Source: Atrina japonica (Eukaryota > Mollusca > Bivalvia > Pterioida > Pinnidae). From it: a DNA stretch of 64,000 nt. The notes beneath the pieces are model-generated. The model ran no database searches and was not told the DNA's origin. It saw only the letters and a program-made list of their open reading frames with translations. The translations under genes were made by a program, and so were the position numbers. The stretch lies in assembly GCA_030159075.1 (NCBI GenBank), contig BROG01000048.1:744001-808000 (forward strand), given 5' to 3'. This document shows positions 12,601 to 24,900 of the stretch, piece by piece (position 1 is the first letter of the stretch; the number at the start of each line of letters is the position of its first letter).

Positions 12601-15600
12601 TAGATCTAACTGTGCATCATAAATTTTAAAACAATTTATAAACAATTTTGTTTTTATAATTGATTAAATTGATATAAATAAAATAAAAATAAAACAATTT
12701 TTAATTGTTGTAGTCATTTCATTCAATTGAGGTTTAATAAGGGTTTAACAACAAAAGAGGTCTATGCATGCATTCATATTTTGGTGCCAAACCTGTATCT
12801 TTGATACAACAGCATATCTGATATAACAGCAATTTTACTGGATCCCAACATGGCTGTTATAACAAGAGTTGACTGTATTCATTTTTAAATACACATTTCA
12901 ATTTTATAATTTAAGTATTACCTATCCTTTGAAGTTCTGAACATGATGCAAAGTCTTTGCCGGAAATGACCAACAGTGTTGCCAGGTTTATGCCAGCATA
13001 TTCATTAGGCTGACGATCAAATCCTTTTCTGTACCTGAAATTTCATATTTGAAATAAAGTTTGATAAAAACAGAAACTGAAACTAGAAAATGAAAGATAA
13101 AAAGTAAGAATTTTTAAAAAAAATAATGATTTGACATCCTTTAATTAGAGAGAGAAATGTTTACCATTCTATGGCATTTTGAAGCATTGATTGGTCACTG
13201 TACTCAGAATCAACATATAGGTCCTTATAAATCCTTCCACACAAACACAGCATATCTGGTGTAGGATTGTCTGTAACTCTTATAGCCTACAACAAAATAC
13301 AAATAGTCAGTCAGACACAACAAAGTAAAAATAGTCAGAGTTCTATAATATCAGACACAACAAAGTAAAAATAGTCAGAGTTCTATAATATCAGACACAA
13401 CAAAGTACAAATAGTCAGAGTTCTATAATATCAGACACAACAAAGTACAAATAGTCAGAGTTCTATAATATCAGACACAACAAAGTACAAATAGTCAGAA
13501 TTCTACAATATCAGACACAACAAAGTACAAATAGTCAGAGTTCTATATTATCAGACACAACAAAGTACAAATAGTCAGAGTTCTATAATATCACACACAA
13601 CAAAGTACAAATAGTCAGAATTCTACAATATCAGACACAACAAAGTACAAATAGTCAGAATTCTACAATATCAGACACAACAAAGCACAAATAAATAGTC
13701 AGAATTCTGTAATATCAGACAGAACAAAGTACAAATAAATAGTCAGAATTTTACAATATCAAACACAACAAAGTACAAATAGTCAGAGGTGTATAGTATC
13801 AGACACAACAAAGTACAAATAGTCAGAGTTCTACAATGTCAGACACAACAAAGTACAAATAAATAGTCAGAATTCTATAATATCAGACACAACAAAGTAC
13901 AAATAGTCAGAATTCTACAATATCAGACACAACAAAGTACAAATAAATAGTCAGAATTCTGTAATATCAGACAGAACAAAGTACAAATAAATAGTCAGAA
14001 TTCTACAATATCAAACACAACAAAGTACAAATAGTCAGAGGTGTATAGTATCAGACACAACAAAGTACAGATCGTCAGAATTCTATAATATCAGACACAA
14101 CAAAGTACAGATCGTCAGAATTCTATAATATCAGACACAACAAAGTACAGATCATCAGAATTCTATAATATCAGACAATATCAGTACATACATGTAGGCT
14201 AGATCAGATGATCTGATTTAAACAGTGAGAGACACATGAAAAATAACAAGCAGATTACACAAAAGGCAATCAAAAGAGGCTTTGCTCATTTTCATTATTT
14301 TTTATGAAATTTTATTTTTCATAGTTCATAACTGAAGCAGCATTTATTTACTGAATCTGAGCAGGGCTCTACGAGGTGAGTAATTTGGTCGCATATGCAA
14401 TCAAAAATCCTAAATGGTGACTAAAAATCAAACTCACTCGCCATTTTGGCAACCATAAATGAGGTACCTAAGTGCAATGTTATCGTACTTGGAATCCGTA
14501 ATTTGTATCATGGTCAGTCCCAAACTGTTTTTAACCAATCTGAGTCATACAATGTTTCTTTTCTGCTAATTGATGCATATTAAGACAGCGTGACTTAGGC
14601 CCATGTAAACGCTTGTTTAAACCTAAAAGTAGGGTACACTAAAACTAAAACAATGACATACCAATTAGGCATGGATTGTGATTTACTTGTTTGTTTCATC
14701 GACACGTCTCTAAAACAATTATCGTACATGTAAACATTTATATATTTGCATCAGTATAAGTTAGCTTTATTGTATTAACAATTTATTTCATGATTTGTGC
14801 CATTTTAGTCGCAATTCCATTTCAGTGTTTACAGCTTTTATCCCCGGATTTTTGCGTGACCATTTAAAATGACACCAAAGAGAAAGCGAAACTTGCTAAC
14901 TGATTTGGGGTTTTCAGGCACAGCGGCTAGTAATACCAGAAATGTAACAGGCAGTGACCCAAAAAATAAAAAATCTTTAAACAGAATTTCTTATGACGAA
15001 GGGGTTGAAAGACTTGTTTTTATGAATCTTCACCGAATGTAAGCGAATCCTTTCATAGGCCTACTCATACATGGTATCATAGACATCGATGTCCGTGACC
15101 GTTTTTTGAAAGTCATAGTTAGATAAGTATTTGGACAATAAATCGGTCTTTATCTTGAAATAAAGACATAGACACATGAGACTCTTTCTTACTTTCTGTT
15201 TTTTATTTAATCTCAATTATGGAGTATGGTAACTAAGTCGATTGACAGTTGAATGTTTATTTCTTTTCATGAAAATCAAGCAGAATTCCGTGTAGGCCTA
15301 CTTCATTCCTTCTTTAATTTGTTCAATGTAGGCCTACGTACCATCAACAAAATTAAGATAATCACTGCATAAAAAAATTGTTGCTTTGCAGAAATAAATA
15401 TTCAGAGAAATCTCAAAGATTATTGGATCAAAATAAATATATTTTAAAAAAAATAAAATAAACATGAATTTTAAAAGAATTTTATTTGACATAAACGGAA
15501 ATGGGAAGAAGATGGCATTAGTTGACTTATTTATGACAACATAGCCTACGGTAGGCAATAGGCCTAGCTACATGTATGATAAAACAAAATACCGATCACG

Positions 15601-15810
15601 GCGACCAAAGAATTTCAAATGGCGAGTAAAATTCTGAGTAGGTGACTAGAAGTCAAGGTGTACTTAGAGCCCTGCTGAGGAAAATAACTCACCTCCAAAA
15701 TTACTTTTAATGCCTTATTTCTATCACCATTTTTGTTCCTCCTGAAAATAAGATGAAAATTAAAAAAAGCAACAAGAGAGAGATTATTTATGTCTGCATT
15801 CTTAATTGAT

Positions 15811-15841
<31 letters not shown>

Positions 15842-15897
15842 GGACAGACAAACAGATAGATAGACAGACAAATAGATAGATAGATAGATAGATAGAC

Positions 15898-15940
<43 letters not shown>

Positions 15941-18900
15941 CTTATGGATAGACAGATGGACGAACGGAAAGAGGGTAGGTGGGTGGGTGGTGAGACATAC
16001 AGATAGATCAACTGACAGATTACTGAAGTTAAACAGACTGATATTCTACAAAGAGCAGAAAAAAAAATTTCCAATTTTTAAAAATTATTTTTCATTTAAT
16101 TATTTTACAATTCAAGATTTGCTTCTTTTTATTGTTATTCTCACCTATTCAAAGCAAAAGCGTAGTAATACATGACTGACAACTGGGTTGTGATTTTGTT
16201 TCCAGGAATTTGTTCCAAATCTTCTACTAGTTTCACCATAGCATGGTAGTTCTGTAACAGAAATTGAAAACAACAAATTGGATGGAATATCAAATATAAC
16301 AATAATAAGAAAAAATATTTTAAAAAAAAATCTATACGGAAGAAAAATATGAAATGGAGAAAACCAAAGGGTGCTCTCCTTTTCTCAAGAGACTTAATAA
16401 CAAAATGTAAACAGGGCAAGTTGCAAAATATAATTGCTGAACTTTTATTTTGAGGAGTCTCATCTTCAGCTTCAAATTTGTTTTTTACAAGAATTATGAC
16501 TCTAGACTTGAAAGCATACATAACAAATGATCATATCAAAACCATTTAAAAGCAACAACTTCAATTTGTTTTAATGTGTTACAAAAATACACATAGTACA
16601 TCAAACAGGAAATGATCTTTTTCCATGAGACTTACAGACTTTTAATTGTTTTTCCATAGAAAAAACTTAAATGAATATATATAAATATACAAAAGCTCTA
16701 AATATTTTCTATTCTGTCTAAGGAGTAACGTGTGTGAATATCAATAATGACAAACATTATACATACCTGCTTCTCTCTGAAGGATATCAAGAGGTTTGTA
16801 ACATACATTTTACATACCTGTGTCTCTCTAGAGGATATCAGGTTTATGACCACTTCTACATACCTGTGTCTCTCGGAAGGATATCAGGAGGTTTGTAACA
16901 TACATTTTACATTCCTGTGTCTCTCTGAAGGATATCAGGAGGTTTGTAACATACATTTTACTTACCTGTGTCTCTCTGAAGGATATCAGGAGGTTTGTAA
17001 CATACATTTTACATACATTGTACCTGTGTCTCTCTAGAGGATATCAGGGGGTTTGTAACATACATTTTACATACCTGTGTCTCTCTAGAGGATATCAGGA
17101 GGTTTGTAACATACATTTTACATACCTGTGTCTCTCTAGAGGATATCAGGAGGTTTGTAACATACATTTTACTTACTGTGTCTCTCTGAAGGATATCAGG
17201 AGGTTTGTAACATACATTTTACATACATTGTACCTGTGTTCTCTAGAGGAATCATAACATACATTTTACATACCTGTGTCTCTCTAGAGGATATCAGGAT
17301 ATAACATACATTTTACATACCTGTGTCTCTCTAGAGGATATCAGGTTTATGACCACTTCTACATACCTGTGTCTCTCTGAAGGATATCAGGATGTTTATA
17401 ACATACATTCTACAAACCTGTGTCTTGCTAAAGGATATCAGGTTTATGACCACTTCTACATACCTGTGTCTCTCTGAAGGATATCAGGAGGTTTATGACA
17501 ACCTCTACGGATAACAGTTGTGGATCATCTAGGCGAGTTCTCATGGCCTCCAGAACCTGATTCAAAAGAAATACTAACTAATGTACAAAGCACGTATTTA
17601 AAATCTACAACAGTTTTCGTATTTGTGATTGTGCAATACTGAATTTGTTTGTCTGTTGAAATGGGCTTATGCAACATCTCACAATATGTTAATTATAGGA
17701 CGACAACCAGTTTTTCAATTTTCTCTTTAAGCACATTGCTTTTTTGAATTATAACAATGACTCTATTAACTGAAATATCCTTGATTCCATTGTTTTAAAA
17801 ATTGCATTTCCAGTTAAGACACACTGAGGAGTAAAGGAGCTCTATGATGCTTTACGTATTCCGTATATGAAAAATATAAAACACCTTGTAGACAACTGTC
17901 AAATACAGACTTTTTAGGTAATACTTATATTGTTTTAAGTCACATTGAGGTGTAAAGGAGCTGTAATGGTCTGGGACCAGTAGCTGGCTAGGACCAGCAG
18001 CTGGCTATAACATGATTTCAGCTATATAAAACATAATTTTGTGAGATTGTTTAGATCAATCATCAGCTGTTGAACATTTTTCTCAAAGAGAAGGAAAAAA
18101 ATATTGTCATGATACATACTAAAGATGAAATCATACCATACAACAGTAGCTGGCTACTGGTCCCAACCAGTACTGCCTAAAATGATTTTGTATTCTGTAT
18201 ATGAACTATATCAACACTGTAGATAACTGTCAAAAAACTCTCCAGTTATTTATATCGTTCAACTCAATAATCAGATAAAAAACAAAAATACAAGAGACCC
18301 AAGGAGCAATATTATGTTGTTTTATTCCATCTCATAAAAATGAATATGAAGTATATACAAAGTACAGGTGACTCTCAATACCTCGAAGTCCACAAAACCA
18401 TAAAAAAAACTTTAAGGTTTCAAGAGTTTGAGGTTTCAAAATTTCCTGAAATCGAAATTCCAACTGATGTAGGTTCTTAATATCATACAAAATAAGGGGA
18501 TCTTTGTTTTCGTAATATGCATGAATATTGTTATAAACAATCCCCCTACCTAATTTTGAAACATGTAAAATGTGTAAATACTTTATCTTTATTATGCACC
18601 AGAGCTGATTAGGATATAAATGGTTGTCTACATAATTATGAGACTGGTATATAAGGTAGCAATAACCAACTGTACAGTACCGCTTGATCTAAAAGTTAAA
18701 GTACCACTTGGCTGTTACACTTGTACTCTAAATCCTAATTTACGACACGTCTTTACACAGTTCTTCTGTTTTGATTGATCTTGATTAATAAATAATCCTG
18801 TCAATCACTACTTGATTTGGTAAGAACCTACTTGTCACCTGGTTATCAAAATACCTTTTGCTTAGTCTTCCAGGTAAGGACCCCGATGTTGTTCTAGCTT

Positions 18901-21900
18901 ACGACAATAACTGTTTGTATATTCTCCAATAATTACTCAAACTTTGAGGTTTTGAGTGTGAAATATAAAGTTACATACAAATCAGGACTTCGAATGAACT
19001 TCAAGGTCTCAAGAACTTCGAGGTTTCAACGTTTGAGAGATCGAAAGTAAATTTACTAAATTTATGAAGGAAAAAATTGGGACATGTATGAACCTTTGAG
19101 GTTTCGACAATCGAGTCATTGACAGTCATCTGTACATGTATATTGAAATCTGAACAGGTGATTAAGAGACTGGGTCATACTAGTTAAATAAAAGTTATAA
19201 TTTATACATGTTGTATGAGTTTAGAAAATTGATAGAAATGGAGATTTTCATTCCTGCCAAGTACAAATGACCTTTGACTCAATGATAAATGAATCTTTGA
19301 ATAAAACGTTGTTCATGTCAAACACTAAAATTTTCACATGCATGTCGATGTTGGTGGTTTTTCAGGAAATTGGCATTTTCAGGTTTCTGAAGTTCAGATG
19401 ACCTTTCACCCCATGACCTACAAACTTTGCTGAAATAGTCATCATGTCAAACTATGCATTACTAAATGCTTACGTTAATGCAAAATGTTGATGGTTATGA
19501 AGGAAATTAGTATTTACAATCCTCTCCAGTGCAGGTGACATACATTAGGTTACCTTGAACTTTGCTTAAATATTCTTTATGTCAGGTCCTACAACTTTCA
19601 AATGTATATATGTCTACAATTTTTTTTCATGTTTTGTTTTTACAAAACTGAATTGAATTGAACCAATAACTTTGAACGTAATATTACCAATTTCCTTGCG
19701 TAACTTTACAATACATCTCAACATATTTACATATATAAAAAGTACTAAATAATACTGTACCAGTTCCATAACACCACTGCCATTTCCTCCATAAAATTAT
19801 CTTGTAAATTTTCGCCCATCCGGGTCCGGTCCTCTAACATATGTTAAATAAATCTGATATTTTTAATATAATTAATAAATATAATAATTATCAAAGGTCC
19901 TGCCACCTCGAAACAAATTTAAGAGAAAGAAATTTTGTCATACACTAATTCAGACCTTAGGTCCTGCCATACAGCAGGACAGGCTATTATATAGGTCCTG
20001 CACCTCGGATTTAAGGAATTTTTAGCATATGCAACCTATTCTCAGGTACAAATGGCCATTTATACATATTAAATCCCTCAAACATATAACATATCAGAGG
20101 AAAAAACAGGTGGGAGTAAAAGTGTTAGCTGCTGGCAGCTTGTTTACTTCATACTTTGACTGCAAAGGGAGATATATCAAGTGTCATAAACTGGTATCAG
20201 GTTGTATGAACTGAGTGTAGAAGTTAGAAGGGGACCAGCTTACAAGTGTCATAATTTTCAAATTTCAGTTCTGTTGAAGTTAGAGAAAATTGACACGTTG
20301 CTGTGTAAGCAATTATCACAAGTCAAGAAATAATTATGAGTAGTTTAACAGAAAACAGTTATAATGTACATGATAAAGATCAAGACCTTCAATAACTGTA
20401 ACAAACCTTGACCAGCTCATCCCCTTTGTATTGCTCTCTTGCCTTTCTCAAATCATTCAGAAATCTTTCTTTAATGTGTGCTCTGTAAACAGAAAAGGTG
20501 AAATAAAGGTAGTTCATATAGTTAAGTGCCTTCTAGCATTCTAAAACAGATCACTGTAAGAGTAGTTCATGTAGATCAATGCCTTCTAGCATTCTAAAAC
20601 AGATCACTGTAAGAGTAGTTCATGTAGATCAATGCCTTCTAGCACTCTAAAACAGATCACTGTAAGAGTAGTTCATGTAGATCAATGCCTTCTGCTGTAA
20701 GAGTAAGTTCACTCTAAAACAGATCACTGTAAGAGTAGTTCATGTAGATCAATGAGCACTCTAAAAACAGATCACTGTAAGAGTAGTTCATGTAGATCAA
20801 TGCCTTCTGCACTCTAAAACAGATCACTGTAAGAGTAGTTTCATGTAGATCAATGCCTTCTAGCACTCTAAAACAGATCACTGTAGTTCATGAGATCAAT
20901 GCCTTTAGCATGTAAAACAGATCAATAAGAGCCTTTAGCATTCTAAAACAGCACTGTAAGAGTAATTCATGTAGATCAATGCCTTCTAGCATTCTAAAAC
21001 AGATCACTGTAAGAGTAGTTCATGTAGATCAATGCCTTCTTGCACTCTAAAACAGATCACTGTAAGAGTAGTTCATGTAGATCAATGCCTTCTAGCACTC
21101 TAAAACAGATCACTGTAAGAGTAGTTCATGTAGATCAATGCCTTCTTGCACTCTAAAACAGATCACTGTAAGAGTAGTTCATGTAGATCAATGCCTTCCT
21201 GCACTCTAAAACAGATCACTGTAAGAGTAGTTCATGTAGATCAATGCCTGCTAGCACTCTAAAACAGATCACTGTAAGAGTAATTCATGTAGATCAATGC
21301 CTTCTTGCACTCTAAAACAGATCACTGTAAGAGTAGTTCATGTAGATCAATGCCTTTTAGCACTCTAAAACAGATCACTGTAAGAGTAGTTCATGTAGAT
21401 CAATGCCTTCTTGCACTCTAAAACAGATCACTGTAAGAGTAGTTCATGTAGATCAATGCCTTCTAGCACTCTAAAACAGATCACTGTAAGAGTAATTCAT
21501 GTAGATCAATGCCTTCTAGCATTCTAAAACAGATCACTGTAAGAGAAATTCATGTAGATCAATGCCTTCTAGCATTCTAAAACAGATCACTGTAAGAGTA
21601 GTTCATGTAGATCAATGCCTTCTAGCACTCTAAAACAGATCACTGTAAGAGTAGTTCATGTAGATCAATGCCTTCTAGCACTCTAAAACAGATCACTGTA
21701 AGAGTAATTCATGTAGATCAATGCCTTCTAGCATTCTAAAACATCACTGTAAGAGTAATTCATGTAGATCAATGCCTTCTTGCACTCTAAAACAGATCAC
21801 TGTAAGAGTAGTTCAGGTAGATCAATGCCTGCTAGCATTCTAAAACAGATCACTGTAAGAGAAATTCATGTAGATCAATGCCTTCTAGCATTCTAAAACA

Positions 21901-24900
21901 GATCACTGTAAGAGTAGTTCATGTAGATCAATGCCTTCTAGCACTCTAAAACAGATCACTGTAAGAGTAGTTCATGTAGATCAATGCCCTTCTAGCACTC
22001 TAAAACAGATCACTGTAAGAGTAATTCATGTAGATCAATGCCTTCTAGCATTCTAAAACATCACTGTAAGAGTAATTCATGTAGATCAATGCCTTCTTGC
22101 ACTCTAAAACAGATCACTGTAAGAGTAGTTCAGGTAGATCAATGCCTGCTAGCATTCTAAAACAGATCACTGTAAGAGTAGTTCATGTAGATCAATGCCT
22201 GCTAGCATTCTAAAACAGATCACTGTAAGAGTAATTCATGTAGATCAATGCCTTCTTGCACTCTAAAACAGATCAATGTAAGAGTAGTTCATGTAGATCA
22301 ATGCCTGCTAGCACTCTAAAACAGATCATTGTAAGAGTAGTTCATGTAGATCAATGCCTGCTAGCACTCTAAAACAGATCACTGTAAGAGTAGTTCATGT
22401 AGATCAATGCCTGCTAGCACTGTAAAACAGATCAACATAAGAGTAGTTCATGTAGATCAATGCCTTCTAGCACTCTAAAACAGATCACTGTAAGAGTAGT
22501 TCATGTAGATCAATGCCTTTCAGCATGCTAAAATTGTTTTCAATGTCTCACATTTCAGATTATTAAAAATAAAGTATGAAAAAATACTCAGAAAAAGTCA
22601 TTTTGAATATTCTCTTTGGCAAGGCTCATCATTCTTTTAACTTCAAGGGAAATCATTCTTCCTCAGTCAACAAAGAGAGGGAGATGCAATCATAAAGAGT
22701 ATTTTACCCATAGCATTGCCATGTAAATATTGACTTGATCTGAATGTTTTCACTTAGTCACCAGACTTAGCCACCAAACTTCATCCAGTAGACACCAGAC
22801 TTAACCATCTGGCTTTATCCAGTAAACTAAAGTTACCATGGATAGCTATCAGACTTCATTGAGTAGAATTTAGCTATCAGACCTAGCCAACAGACTTCAT
22901 CTTGTAGATTTTAGCCACCAGAGACTTGACTTTATCCAGTACACTTTAAAATCCATACTTAGCCACCAGACATCATCCAGCAGACTTTAGCCACCAAACC
23001 TAGCCACCTGACTTTATTTAATAGACTTTAGCCATCAAACTTAGCCACCGGACTCCATCTTGTAGATTTTAGACACCAGACTTTAGCAACCTGACTTAAG
23101 CTACTCTATTTTAGCAACATAACTTCAGCCATCAGACTTCCACCGTTCATCATAACTTATTAATTTCTTACTTTACATAACTTTAGCCATCAGACTTCCA
23201 CCACTCATCATAACTTATTCATTTCTTACTTGTTCTCTTTCTCCATTTCATTTAATTTTTTCTTCAATAGGTTGAAGAGTGACTGTCCTTTTTCTGGCTG
23301 GGTACAGACATCTTTAGGTAAACAGGAATTCTCCACTACAACACATGTACCATTTTCATCTACCAGGTATGGTAGGTAGGTCACTCCACCACCACAAGAC
23401 AACTAAAACAACACGGTAATAAATTCACACTACATTAAAAGTGAAAAAGATTTATTGTAAACATACAACCAAGTACATGTAAACGTATATGTAAGCAATA
23501 AGTTGTGAAGCACCATTGCACCTTAACAGCAGCAGTTTTCTTGTAATAGACCAGCGGTCATAGTTGTTACAATAAAAAAGAAGGACTAAGGTGTTGATAG
23601 AAAAGTCCTTGTCATAAGAAATACAAATGTGAGACATAAAAGTTTTGTCACCTAAATTATAGACTTCACTGCTACAGGAATATATTTTGACCCAGATAAA
23701 CAAATGGCAAAAAGGCAAAAACGTTATGCCCTCACAAATTCTAATGGATAAATGATAAGCTATACAATTAAGGTTGTCTAATAAAAAATAATTTATAGTT
23801 AGACAAAAATACCTTACCCTAACTTTAAAGATCACGTTTAAGGCCAAATAAATTAATCATTGGTTTCCTGGTTACTTTTTGAAAACTCTGATGAGGCAGG
23901 CAGGTTTTTTTCTCCCTTAGAAAGATTGTAATTTTCACACACTTTCAAAGCAATGTATATAAAATTCTAACAAAACCAACACACACATTTATATCATTCA
24001 TTAAAGCCACAGAATAAAACCTTTATATTTTGAAAATCAGCTTGAGTTAGTTTCTTTTCTTTTTACCATGTTCTGCAGTCATGATATGCTTCCTTTTTAA
24101 AGGGGCATTTTTTTTTAGTAAGACCTTCGCTGATTGGTTGATCATAAATGCATATTCACTGTTATCTTTAAGTTAACCAATCAGTGAACTTCTTAGATTT
24201 TATGTTCAAAATGGAAAAAGGGACAACATGTAAATAAAAATGATGGATAGCTTGAATTTATGTCTTATATGAATGGAAATATGTCATATCACAACTTAGT
24301 GACGATGGATTTATAAATTTAAAAGATCAGATAAGCGTATCAAAAAATATCAGACGTTGGCGATAAGAATCAATGTACTAATGGTGCATTATTTCTTATC
24401 CTATATTTAGCCCCCTGTGCTTAAAATCAGGGCAGAAAGTTAGGCCTAGATTTCTACCATACTGGATACGACCAATTCCTAAGGTCTATATTTCCATCTG
24501 TAATATACGTAAACAGTCCGTTTACAGTGCAGTTTTCAGGTATTCTCCAATAATATTCCATTCAAGAATAATCTGTGCCCCACAGACAATCTGCCTTGAT
24601 AATAAACTCATTTTACCACCGGCACCAAAGTTCAAAGCAAATGGCAACTAAACATACCACTAAACATGTGGTATAACACAACTCTGACTTGAAAATTCTG
24701 GAAATTTAAAGAATCAAAAATTCCAAAGAGGAAAAATAAAAACAATAAAAATTTAAAATACGGCATCATTTTTGGTAATGTGGCAGTGCTGAGAAACTAA
24801 TGATTAATTTTTTTTGGACTAAACTGTATCTTACCCTTAGAGCTAGCGATTGTTCAGGATCAACATCGTAATAGAGTACAACATTAAACTTCATCTCCAT

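Noticed and set aside
15334..15558. 74-codon minus-strand frame in the hAT-like element
   Set aside because: It has no recognisable domain, is very AT-rich and lies antisense to the element's only plausible frame.
16141..16521. 126-codon minus-strand frame as a gene
   Set aside because: Only the segment 16145-16251 is a real exon; the remainder is intron 5 read through.
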